Position numbers and translations under genes: made by a program. DNA of 64,000 nucleotides from Undaria pinnatifida (Eukaryota; Sar; Phaeophyceae; Laminariales; Alariaceae): assembly GCA_012845835.1 (NCBI GenBank), contig JABAKD010000011.1, forward strand, positions 14,583,214 to 14,647,213, in the 5' to 3' direction. The notes under the pieces were generated by a model that saw only the letters and a program-made list of their open reading frames with translations, was not told the DNA's origin and did no database searches. Every line of letters begins with the position of its first letter. Within the stretch, counting starts at the first letter, position 1. Of the stretch, positions 54,515 to 63,785 are shown piece by piece.

Positions 54515-55317
54515 AGTCTTTACTCTTGTACTACTTTTAAGTACATACAGACCACGCATCACTGCGTACGAACTGCGAATACGTCAGACACACATCAATC
54601 AACGAACAAAGCCGCGAAATCATGCACACGTGTACGTATGTATCGTACCATGCAAGACCTACCATAACACAGCATTCCCACCGGATTCCCACGCTATTTT
54701 TCTCCACAATGAGGACCGTGTAACCGTCGAGCGATGCGTCTATGGAAACAAAAATACTAAGACTAAGGACGAGACCATTTGGGTTGTGCTACAGTGCCTT
54801 CCTCAATTTGGACTAAAATCGGCTCGAAAGTTCATCTCACTATAAAGGGGTGTACTATCTTGTTACTTGCCTCTTATACGTGATGGTGCATCATATAACT
54901 GGCACACCACACAATGACATGAAAGGACCAAAATATGCGCGGATTTGGACATGCAATGATCACGTCGTCGGCATGCGAGTGCTGCAGCATGACCTCTGTA
55001 ATACTCATAGCTGACGAGTATTAACAGTAACAAGCAGTGCAACCAGCAGTCAGTATTTTAGAAAACTACTGTGCGTTCTACTCGTGGAGTATAACAACGT
55101 GGCTATGTTCGATACTGGTATGTGATACTTCGTATAAGGCAGCTGATGAATCCAGCCTTCCTGCTTCAATCGAAGGCACGCAGATCACCGGGAAAACATG
55201 TCGGAAAGAACTGACGATTACAGCATATTTTATGCATATTGGTTGGGTGTCGGCGACCCCTATGTCGTAGCATGATACGATATGATACGACGGTCACTCT
55301 GGTACGTATGAATTCAT
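54515..55317. other. no supported gene
   Basis: Frames of 71 codons at 54630-54845 (VTVERCVYGNKNTKTKDETI inside) and 77 codons at 55037-55270 look protein-like but are isolated and unrecognised. Confidence 0.3.
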
Positions 55318-55650
55318 GCCTACCAACGTTACGGTCGTGGGTTCAAGTCTCCCCGAGTGCATACCTGGTACTATTTGTAGCATATTAGTGCTCGTAGGGA
55401 CCTTTTCTTGCGTAAAAATGACGACCGGAAAGCGTGAGAGCGTGGGTTAGCAAAGTTCAATAAAAACCGACGAGGATAAAAAGCTGAAAAGTGGCAATGC
55501 TGACCCTTGTGCGCTACAAACATGAAGGCAAGTACCGGAGGTGGAGAAGGGAACACACATGTGACCGCGGCTTGTCCACGAGGTCGCTGACGGGGGCAAA
55601 ATCTCTAACGAGAGTTGAGCTGGAGAGTGAAAGTGATGAAGAGAAAAAAA
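55318..55650 (+). mobile_element. tRNA-derived SINE, plus-strand copy
   Basis: TCGTGGGTTCAAGTCTCCCC is a B box and T-arm. It is followed by TTGCGTAAAAATGACGACCG, AAGCGTGAGAGCGTGGGTTA, AAAAGTGGCAATGCTGACCC, ACATGAAGGCAAGTACCGGA. This is the uninterrupted counterpart of the split copy at 24.47-25.93 kb. The 3' part ends in GATGAAGAGAAAAAAAG. Confidence 0.75.
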
Positions 55651-55997
55651 GTAAAACGGCCATTTGAAACAGCCCGGGGCCGCTGGGCAGGACCTGTGTC
55701 CGAAACGCAATGGCAGTATCATACTGCTGTAGCTGTGTGACTCGTGACACGCGCGTACCAAGGCGGGTATATACGTGATGTGCTACACCCTCTGCCAAAT
55801 ATGAGCCGCTTGACCGATTCGCACCATCGAAATCGTTTTTTTTTTTTCCTGTAAATGGACTCCAAAAAGTTTCATCTGTAACTATAAAGATGCTGCACCC
55901 AATCGCCCAATCGTTGTCGTTGTGCCACAAGTTCAGCACTTGCCGACAGGTGATACAGCGGTATCAACAGTGTTGCTGCCGTATGACACCTGGTATA
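55651..55997. other. no supported gene
   Basis: The minus-strand frame at 55514-55939 overlaps the SINE and has no known domain. Nothing else seen. Confidence 0.4.
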
Positions 55998-56095
55998 TAT
56001 TGCGCGCGATCGGAGTATCACACACAGCTTGCAAAGATGGGTTTCGACGAAATCTTCGATCTCACAGCTGGAGTGTATTTTCATTTTTTATAATA
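55998..56095 (+). repeat. R1, 3'-end fragment
   Basis: CGCGATCGGAGTATCACACA, TTGCAAAGATGGGTTTCGAC, CTCACAGCTGGAGTGTATTT. It reads LAKMGFDEIFDLTAGVYFHF then L and stop. Confidence 0.85.
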
Positions 56096-57094
56096 ATGGT
56101 ATGAAACACTACATTAGGTACCTTGGTGTATACATACACACCCGCATCACACACCTGGGCACCTGGCAGCGGTTATACAACACAAACGCTACTGCTCCGG
56201 TGCACAGGAGTCAGTGTACCGTATGCCGAAAGAGATAAACTGCTGCCGTACTCACGCTCACACTGCTAAAGGCAAAACACACGTAGACAGTGCCTACACA
56301 AGCGCACACGAAAATATAACGAATCATCGCAGATACCCTCGTATGTACGGAATACCTATCAATACCCGCACGCTTTGAATATGCATGAATATATATATAT
56401 ATAACCGGTACAGCAGTACCAGGTAAGCCTTTCGTCTGGTATACCGCTGCGGTGAAGACTCCCGTTATACCACACCTGGTACACAACCGAGTATTATACT
56501 CGTACGAAATGGTATCACGTATTGCAACAGAGTATTACCAGCGACCGTCGGTACAACACGTATGTCAACTTATAACTTATTAATAGTGACATTAGTGACA
56601 TTAGTGCTATTAATACCATAATATAGGACGAATTTCCAAGGTCGTCTTCTCGACGGCGACAACGCCGAGAGCGCAAACGCTAAGCGATGAGTCCACAGAA
56701 AGATCTCAACGGGATTTTTCCGACGGCGCAGCCAAGATTTTCGTTTTGTGTCCCCCCCTCGATTTGGAGAAAATTGGCAAGCAAATTCATCCCAGGGGGT
56801 GTGATGTCTGGCGAGATCTACGGGGTATATTCATGATCATGATCGTAAACAAGCAATCGTGGTGCCGCGGTAGCGTGATACCTTATACCTTACTGTGACA
56901 CCTGATACCCTTTAGGGCGAGGTCTCGGTTTGGTGCGGTGAAAATGGCTTGTCACGGCTGGTCCTACAGAGTACCGCACTACCCCGGGATAGTGCGGGAT
57001 TCCAGTGTATGTAGTGTGGGTACTGTCACCTAGAAAGGCACCGCACTACAACGTAATTAGAGATCACATTACTTTATCAAATGTATCAAGCAAC
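56096..57094. other. no supported gene; CCGCACTA hairpin
   Basis: At 56974-56997 CCGCACTA, loop CCCCGGGA, TAGTGCGG forms an 8-bp stem, and TAGTGCGGG recalls the subterminal words of the pogo-like element at 26.2 kb, perhaps a relic of a relative. (AT)n occurs near 56388-56402. Confidence 0.35.
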
Positions 57095-57335
57095 TTAGAC
57101 TGACCTTGCTACCGCCTTCTCGGCGTTAGCGTTGGCAGAGTGGAACATCGGGTTGCGGCAGTCCAGGTCACTCGACGCTGCCTTCCCCTCTGATGCCCTC
57201 CGGCTTGCCCCTGCTGCTGCTGCTGCTGTTGCTCCTGCTGAGGCTGTTGACCCCGAACCCACCCCTTCTCGCTCACTATCCGACATCTCCCCATCCGCTC
57301 CTCGCTCCTCTGCGTTTGCCACACAAGAAAAGAAA
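57095..57335. repeat. CTG-rich, GC-rich stretch with open frames on both strands
   Basis: CTGCTGCTGCTGCTG at 57211-57228. Both strands are open and give Ala-, Gln- or Leu-rich chains, so no strand is favoured. The minus-strand EMSDSEREGVGSGS..AAAAAG reading is protein-like but probably repeat-driven. Confidence 0.4.
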
Positions 57336-57339
57336 TTTG

Positions 57340-57600
57340 CATACCGGTTTGTTTGCAAAACAAGACAACACAGAGTCAGCAAGACAAGAAAGTCAACAGC
57401 GAAAAAAGAAAACCTCAGGTACCACCTACCCGTGTGTTTGCAAAACAAGTGAAAGCAAGACAACAGAGTTAATAATGCAAGAAAGCCAACAACACAGCAC
57501 GCCTATCTCAAGCACCGCGTACCCGTGCGTCTGCAAAATAAGGCGAGAAAGTCACTCAACACAAAAAAGTCAGCAGGACAAGAAATATACCTGGTACGTA
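57340..57600 (+). repeat. three tandem units of about 87 bp
   Basis: TACC(G/C)G(T)G(T/C)GTTTGCAAAAC, AAGACAACA, CAGCA(A)GACAAGAAA recur with starts near 57340, 57428 and 57520. A fourth unit lies apart at 58088-58170. Confidence 0.75.
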
Positions 57601-57603
57601 TAA

Positions 57604-58087
57604 TAGCAGGCACCCGTACGCATCCTACACAACCGTCATTCGGACACCACGCAACGATGAAAGTATGAAAGTATACTTGAGTATAAAGTAAATAGTATAT
57701 ACGAGTAGTCAACCCTTGTGGGGCTTGGGTGTGGAAACAGTCAACAGAAGAAAGTGCCTTGTGATCTTGCAATTCGTCCAGTCCAGCATGAGCGGGCAGA
57801 ACCACGGTCAGGGTTGCACAACCCCGTGCACGGTGGCTATTTAAGACGCTAAATCTGCCAGCGATCAATTATCCAGCAGCCCGCGTTACTCTATGTGATC
57901 AATGCCGCAATCGTCAGTTTTCGCGCCGAAGCATGAAGAACAACAGGATGAATAACAGCGTTGCTGGAGTACAACTGCAACTCAGCGGAGTAGAACGCAT
58001 CAATATAATACGCTCCATATCACTCAATACCAGCTGCTCAATACCAAGACAAGAACGTTAATCAACATTATCTCAAGTACTGGGCAT
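57604..58087. other. no supported gene
   Basis: A 121-codon minus-strand frame (57503-57868) has no recognised domain. Confidence 0.4.
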
Positions 58088-58170
58088 TATACCCGTGCGT
58101 CTGCAAAACAAGACAAGACAGTGAGATCAGAAAGACAGCAGGACAAGAAATATACGTGCCAGGCACCACC
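58088..58170 (+). repeat. detached fourth copy of the 87-bp unit
   Basis: TACCCGTGCGTCTGCAAAAC, AAGACAAGACAGTGAG, GACAGCAGGACAAGAAATAT. It is separated from the other three by about 490 bp and abuts an R1 copy. Confidence 0.8.
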
Positions 58171-58184
58171 CTTTTGTAACAAAA

Positions 58185-58490
58185 ATAAAATTACACTCCA
58201 GCTGTGAGATCGAAGATTTTGTCGAAACTCATCTTTGCAAGCTGTGTGTGATACTCCGATCGCGCGCATTACGGGTTGCGTGTCCTTATTAAGGATATAG
58301 GTCGGCGACTCCCCATGGAACTACGGTGTAGCTTATCAGGATCAACAGGGTGATGTTAGTCAGTCTTTGCGCGGAAACTATAAAACCCGTTTTTGAGGAG
58401 ACAAAATCTGACAGCTGTGAAAGGAAATGCATCAGTTTATCAAGTATATCCTGTAAGCCGTATAACCGATGAGGGGAGGGCGGAGTTTTT
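58185..58490 (-). repeat. R1, near full-length copy
   Basis: On the + strand: ACACTCCAGCTGTGAGATCG, ACTCATCTTTGCAAGCTGTG, TACTCCGATCGCGCG, TAGGTCGGCGACTCCCC, CAGGATCAACAGGGTGATGT, CGCGGAAACTATAAAACCCG, CTGACAGCTGTGAAAGGAAA, GATGAGGGGAGGGCGG. It is the inverse of the 39.2-kb copy, and the tail reads AKMSFDKIFDLTAGV then stop. Confidence 0.85.
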
Positions 58491-58524
58491 AAGGGCGTGG
58501 GGGACTGGACGGGTGGGGCAACTC

Positions 58525-58790
58525 AATCTGTGTGTGGAAACTATGAATCCTTGGAGGGGACGATCTGAGTTAAATCGACACACGACGCGTATGAAAATAC
58601 GTGGAAGTGTGGTGAGCTTACGCTTTATTTTTTCCCATCTGCCGGAGGATAAGAAAAAAAAGAAAAAAAAATTGAGGGGACAAATCTGACGGTTTTGGAA
58701 GAAATGCACCAGTTTATCATGTATGTTCTGTAAGTCGTACAACCAGTCAGGAGAGGGCGGAGTGTTCGAGGGGGTGGGGGGGGGAGGGTT
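58525..58790 (-). repeat. second, partial R1 copy split by a LINE tail
   Basis: Left piece GTGTGTGGAAACTATGAATC (58530-58561) and right piece AAATCTGACGGTTTTGGAAG, CATGTATGTTCTGTAAGTCG, GGAGAGGGCGG (58682-58765) together follow R1. The intact neighbour shows GAGGAGACAAAATCTGAC without interruption. Confidence 0.8.
58562..58671 (+). mobile_element. LINE 3' tail inserted in R1
   Basis: CTGAGTTAAATCGACACACG, AAAATACGTGGAAGTGTGGT, CCCATCTGCCGGAGGATAAG and an A-rich tail. Flanks TTGGAGGGGAC and TTGAGGGGAC form a 10-bp target duplication with one indel. Strong 5' truncation. Confidence 0.85.
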
Positions 58791-58852
58791 GGGGCACAAG
58801 GGTTCTTAACAGCTTCAGGTCGCAAACATGTAGGGGCTTGCTATACGCGTGT

Positions 58853-58933
58853 TGCTAGGTCCAGGCGATGGTGCGGGTGATGGTGCGGGTGATGGGGAAG
58901 GAGGGGGCGTTGGGGGGGGGGGGGGGGGGGGGG
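58853..58933 (+). repeat. GATGGTGCGGGT repeats and G22 run
   Basis: Two GATGGTGCGGGT units, GATGGGGAAGG, then a run of 22 G at 58912-58933. Confidence 0.9.
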
Positions 58934-59176
58934 ATGAATTGGAGCACTTTTATGTATTATACTTGTATATACCTAGTACAGAACCTACCGCAATGCGGGA
59001 ATAGCTACTACTGAGACTCGACAAGACAAAGTCAAGAAGGCAATGGTCAGGTCCCCAAAACAACGTACTTTTATAACATGCGTAACCCTAATGTACAATC
59101 ACCGAGGAAAACGCCAATATGCGAAATATTCTCAAAGTACGAGATAGAATGTGCTGTGTGCACTCACGAAAGAAGT

Positions 59177-59266
59177 TTGGCCAATCAGGTCAACGCAGCA
59201 AAATTATTGGCCAATCAGGCAAACGCAGCAAAATTATTGGCCAATCAGGCAAACGCAGCAAAATTA
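59177..59266 (+). repeat. three tandem 30-bp units
   Basis: TTGGCCAATCAGGCAAACGC then AGCAAAATTA, three times with one change in unit 1. Thirty is divisible by three, so one frame reads LANQ(V/A)NAAKL three times within a 66-codon frame starting at ATG 59078. Probably coincidence. Confidence 0.95.
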
Positions 59267-59269
59267 AAT

Positions 59270-59935
59270 ACCTGGTAGCCTTGAGGATAAGGGTCATACA
59301 TTTAGGGTCAGATTTAGGGTTAGCCGTCATACATATTTTACCTGGTACAATACCTAGTTCAGTTTTGAGGTGTAAGGGCTGCCTGCGCGCGGAGAGCGGA
59401 GTGACGCGCAGTCAGCGCTACATGTCCAACGTGTGATCGAAGGCCAGTTCGAATTGGTTTGGACGCGGGTGGGTGTGCTGTGGCTTGCCTATTTATAGGT
59501 ATCGTTTGGACTTGAACCGTGGGCGAGGGCTGTCCGTTTTTCTTGTTCATTGGTTGGTTCGTTGGATTATTGGATTGCTTGGTTGATTGGCTGCTCGTAA
59601 AGCGCCTTCACATCGTCCGGACGACTGCTGCGGCGCTGCGGCTGCCGAGTTCCACGCGAGGTGGTCCAACACGAGGCCGAGGTGTTGCTGCTGCCGCTGT
59701 GCGATCGCCGGCCGGCGCTATTGGAGTAGACTAGGCATATACCAGTACTAAATTCGAACGACTCACGACTCCATGTGCTTATAGAACAGGTAACAGGCAT
59801 CCTGCTTGGAGCAAGAGGATCAGACCACATCTAGGCCCACCATGGGCCAAAGAAGCCCAAGCGAAGAAAAAGCCCCCTATTCTCAGGAAGAGGGTAGACA
59901 AAGACGATGCGACTTTCCCAAACAACCACCCCACT
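59270..59935. other. no supported gene; TTAGGGT words
   Basis: TTTAGGGTCAGATTTAGGGT at 59298-59317 is a weak telomere-like pair. Nothing else recognised. Confidence 0.4.
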
Positions 59936-60200
59936 TATTTTTTTGTTGCTCATGCCATCCCATCAATTATCCTCGTGCTTTGCCTTTTGCTTTCTCCCAC
60001 CCTATTAATAGACGTGACTCAGATCAAAGGTCAATCACCAACAAGGCTCTTCACCCCCCTTCCCGGTCCCGTATTACGGAACGTGCCTTCATTGTTATCG
60101 CGAGAAGACTTCAGCCCTGCCTCTTGCCTGGTGGACCCACACCGAATTGTGCCGCTTATCAGGCTGCCAGGCGCTCTCAGAGCCGCCTGTACCGCAATAC
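59936..60200 (-). mobile_element. tRNA-derived SINE, head decayed
   Basis: The 3' end (minus) GATGGGATGGCATGAGCAAC plus A7, and body GGTCAATCACCAACAAGGCT, GGAACGTGCCTTCATTGTTA, TCGCGAGAAGACTTCAGCCC match the complete copies. GCGCTCTCAGAG marks the position where the head should follow. Confidence 0.75.
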
Positions 60201-60362
60201 TGGATTATTAATAGGGATAAATAAGACCCTAACCCTACCCCGACGCCAACCCTACCCATAGAACTTTGTCCGGGAAAAATCCGACAACTTTTTCTTTTGT
60301 TGACAATTTGGTCGACCACATTAAAACCCATCTTGATGAAAATATTCCTCGATTTCCATACT

Positions 60363-60776
60363 CTATCCTATATAATCTAGACGTCTCGTGAAGGCTCGGC
60401 TACTGCCTTTCCATCTATCCGTTCTACATTCTGTATCGATATTGCGTGCGAGTACTGCATTGTCCGAAAAGCAACCACTTGCATTCATTTCCATGACCAA
60501 ACCATGCTCATAAATGACCACATCGTGCCTATATTCACTGAAAAGAGGTGCAACGTAATATAAGCAGACCACGCAGAAGTCAACCCGTTTGGCCCCACAC
60601 AACACAGCGTAGCAGACAGCAGCAAACGCGGTCCCTACGAGTAACTGAAGGGGTAGGAGGGGTATAGTAACCCAGAATTCTCCAGCAACACGAGCACCGG
60701 TTCTCACCGCTGCTGTGCTGTGCGCGTGTTTCAGAGGAAGCAGTAGACAGCAGCAGCAGCAGTGCATCACGTACAC
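60363..60776 (-). CDS. 137-codon open frame with hydrophobic segment, unrecognised
   Basis: Starts at an alternative codon in a CTG/GCT run (Cys/Leu-rich start). It has a hydrophobic stretch (LLPLQLLVGTAFAAVCYAVL) and then a charged, non-repetitive C-terminal half ending KGSSRAFTRRLDYIG. The C-terminal half looks protein-like. No family recognised and no repeat overlap, so this could be a small gene or an exon. Confidence 0.2.
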   Translation of the reverse strand: MYVMHCCCCCLLLPLKHAHSTAAVRTGARVAGEFWVTIPLLPLQLLVGTAFAAVCYAVLCGAKRVDFCVVCLYYVAPLFSEYRHDVVIYEHGLVMEMNASGCFSDNAVLARNIDTECRTDRWKGSSRAFTRRLDYIG

Positions 60777-61188
60777 GTTGACTGCTGTGGACGCGGCGCG
60801 TCATCAACAACAAAAAACCAACACCAGATTACTGCACTGGTGAACCACACGCATAATCTCAATATGATGCGATTTCCAACTGCTGCACGCACGTTTTGAC
60901 GGACTTACTACTTGGAATGAGAATGTGACAATCTTTGGGGTAGCGAAAATGGATAATGGGGCAAACTACAGCAGCAGGACTTGGTATTACAAAACTTGAA
61001 AGACTGCTGTAGCGGTCGGTACTCCTCGAGGGATTTTGGGGCATGGGGGATGAACTACTTGTAATAGACGTATTTAAGCCTGACGATATGCCTATATTTT
61101 TGGCTCTAAACCAAATTAAGCCCTATCGTGTTTTAAATGTCTAAAAAATAGGTCTATTTTATCGACCTAACGACCACGGCAGACCACG

Positions 61189-61707
61189 GTGAGATGTGGA
61201 TTTTCCCAAAATATGCACTTGGGCACATTTTGGCCCAAGTGCATATTTGAAGCAATTTTCCGAGTATTTTCCAGCAAACAACAGCATTTCAGACGACAAA
61301 AGCTCGAGGCAACATCAGACACTGCAGCAGCAGCACAGCACAACACCCACGCAGCAATTGCAACGCTCAACCTAGCAAGCCGCTTGGTGTATCCCCAACC
61401 CGGGTTAATCAACCTGCGTGTACAACACCATCAGGAACGTTGGCGGTGGTCAGAGGCGTCCCACTCTCGTGGAGCGGCATGCCTCTACGTACTATTGCTT
61501 GAAAAGGAGCCCTTGTTCATTCACAAGGATCGAGCGCACACACACAACACAACACACCACAAAACAAAAACAACACAGCACAATACACAGACAACCAGCA
61601 CACCAACAGCCAACCCAACTACAGCACAACTAGACGGTGGAAAACGCCCGCGAGACTCCTCCTACCCTGGCGTTCTCTGCGGTCAGAGAACTGGGACTCT
61701 GACATAG
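61189..61707 (+). CDS. 172-codon open frame inside the TIR element, unrecognised
   Basis: Begins at ATG (MRCGFSQNMHLGTFWPKCIF), passes through a perfect 16-bp hairpin, an Ala-rich segment and a Thr/Gln/Asn-rich stretch (TTHHKTKTTQHN) and stops at 61705. No DDE or zinc-binding motif is visible. The central part (LASRLVYPQPGLINLRVQHH) is non-repetitive. It may be a decayed transposase piece or chance. Confidence 0.2.
   Translation: MRCGFSQNMHLGTFWPKCIFEAIFRVFSSKQQHFRRQKLEATSDTAAAAQHNTHAAIATLNLASRLVYPQPGLINLRVQHHQERWRWSEASHSRGAACLYVLLLEKEPLFIHKDRAHTHNTTHHKTKTTQHNTQTTSTPTANPTTAQLDGGKRPRDSSYPGVLCGQRTGTLT
61209..61248. other. perfect 16-bp hairpin
   Basis: AAATATGCACTTGGGC (61209-61224), loop ACATTTTG, GCCCAAGTGCATATTT (61233-61248). 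It is the strongest short hairpin in the window. Confidence 0.95.
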
Positions 61708-62348
61708 TTCGTCGCGCGCTCGTGCTCCTGCTCTCTCGTCCTGAGAGGCTGTAATTTTTCGATGACACATTTTTTTTGTTTGGTTTTTGTGCCCGACGTA
61801 GCGCATGGCCGGAGCTGCTGCAGTTTACAACCCTGTTGCCTCTTTCCCGCGGATGCCTACATTTCGAGGGTGGAAATTGAACCGGGTTGAGGGCCAGTCC
61901 TGCTGTGCTGCTGTACTGACTGCCACACTGAGGCACACCGAAGGCGGCAGACGCCTGCGAGGTATCCTACATAATATGAAGCGAGTATGGAGTACGAAGC
62001 ACTCAATGTTTTTGCCAGGCACCAGTTATTTGTTTTGGCCGTTTGTTCAAGCTCGCACAGCATGGGCAGGGGAGGGTCTTTCTCGAAGTTTCCACCCACT
62101 CATGTGCTGACTGATGACATAAATCCTCGTCTTGCCATCTGCGTCTGGAGTAGTGCAGAAATATCGTAGTCTATTTTCAAGTAGTTTGATCTTTCCTCGG
62201 CTTTTCTTTTTATGCGTACTGAAAGAGACCACTATTTCGAGTTTTAGATATGTGGTGTTTTTTTTATGCGTTAGGTCGAAATATCGAATGGCCTAGCTCT
62301 TCCAGATGGAAGTACATAAGACCTAACCTCGAGGCTTAAATACGTCTA

Positions 62349-63329
62349 ATTAGTGTTGCATTTTGCGGGAGGGAAAGAGCGAATCTACTCATAATGGATC
62401 GAACGTAAATATAAGGACAACATTACTATTATAATTAATACATCAGTTCCTTACATTCACGCCCGGCGTGGTAATGATCAAGACGGAGTGGCCCAAAACT
62501 CACGTCACCTGGAGATGAAGCCCTCACAGGGTAAGACAAAAGACCGGAAAGCCGGGAAGACCACGAAATTGATCGGCAACAGCACGAAAAATAAGAAAGA
62601 AGCTTTCGGTTTTGTTGTGTTCGACCTACCGAATAGAAATAGTATCAACGAGTAGGTAGGTGTGAAAAGCGCTTCAACAAAAAAAAGGACCACGAGAAGG
62701 GGACCAGCAGAGACCACGTCGAGAGGACCTGCCTCTTCCTAAACCGTAAAACATTCTGTCTCGATTCCCGATCCGCAGCTGGGCAACCCCGCGGCTACGC
62801 AACGCAAATACTTTGATACGGTCTTCGCAATCAGGGGAGGGGCAAGCCACGCTACGAGCTCTCTAAGGCTCATAAACTGGACAGAGCTGAGAATTCATAC
62901 GAAGTCAAAGGACAGCAGTCAGTCGTCTACATGGCGCAACGCCGAAAAGAATGCCCAAGAGAACAATATCGTATCAGACCGCTCAAAGGAGATCTCAAAT
63001 ACAAGAAAAACGGGGCCAAAAAGTCTCATCGTTCTAAAACGTAAACCTAACTTGTTTTTTCCATTTCTCAACTACCATACAGCTATTGACAAGACATAAC
63101 GGAGACCGGCCTGCAACGCAAAGGCGACGGCAAAGCATCCGCAGCAGGCGAGCTCACTGCTGTGTACTGTAGCAGGCGCAGTCCGTGGGCGTGCTATGTA
63201 GCGGGTACATCAACAAGCGGCCGCTGCTGGTGGCTCGACGCGCGCAGAGCCCACCAGCCGAATTGTCGCCAGCGTTCAAAGGTCGAGGATGAGTAGCAAA
63301 GCACTACAACTACTATTTTTAATATTAAT
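62349..63329. other. no supported gene
   Basis: Mixed sequence without repeats I can align; short frames only. Confidence 0.4.
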
Positions 63330-63785
63330 ATGTACCCGTCAGAGCGAATTACCCCTCTGAACTCAAATATACACACTTTTTACATTGAAACATATAGTAA
63401 AGCGGATATTATAGTTCCGGCCATAGTGACACGGATTTCCCTAGTTTATTTTGAGCTACATATGTGCCTGCAAGCAGCAAGTACGTTCACGTTACCTTTG
63501 AAAAAGGGGAACAGATCCGACGTCCCCGGGTCAGTTTCCGGCGAGGTAGAGTTAGACGAGCTGTTTGCTGCCTTCGGGGACTTGACGAAATTCAAGCTCG
63601 AGTTCCACGCCGCCGCCTGTGCCCCGTGCCCGGCCCGGGCAGGCACTTTCGGCCGGTTTTCCCTGGTGTTGTTATTCTGGACAAGCGAATTTTGCCTCGG
63701 CAAAAGCTTGCACTCCCTGCCGTTGCCGCTCCGTTTTCCTCCCCCGGTCTTCGCCCTCAAAGAGGCCATCATTTTGGGAAGTTAG
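63330..63785 (+). CDS. possible exon, weakly EF-hand-like
   Basis: A 151-codon frame with a leading ATG in a stretch whose GC content rises after about 63500. The part PGSVSGEVELDELFAAFGDL has the G-x-(V/I)-x-x-x-E spacing and following hydrophobic helix of an EF-hand loop, but position 1 is Pro and positions 3 and 5 are Ser, so calcium binding is doubtful. Both strands and two other frames are open here too (118 codons at 63464-63820; 108 codons on the minus strand), which weakens the case. It may be the beginning of a gene running past the window edge. Confidence 0.25.
   Translation: MYPSERITPLNSNIHTFYIETYSKADIIVPAIVTRISLVYFELHMCLQAASTFTLPLKKGNRSDVPGSVSGEVELDELFAAFGDLTKFKLEFHAAACAPCPARAGTFGRFSLVLLFWTSEFCLGKSLHSLPLPLRFPPPVFALKEAIILGS

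Larger units (their letters stand above)
61065..62348. mobile_element. terminal-inverted-repeat element, class uncertain
   Basis: Both ends read inward TAGACGTATTTAAGCCT, followed about 60-70 bp in by a shared CGACCTAACG block, so degenerate inverted ends extend about 100 bp. If TA is counted as the target duplication the termini are GACGTATTTAAGCC, fitting a Tc1/mariner-like element; an AAT duplication is the alternative. Length is 1.28 kb. Internal frames are unrecognised. Confidence 0.65.

Noticed and set aside
57095-57463. Ser/Glu/Ala-rich minus-strand frame that looks like a regulatory protein
   Set aside because: Driven by a CTG run, and the plus strand is open over the same bases in two frames.
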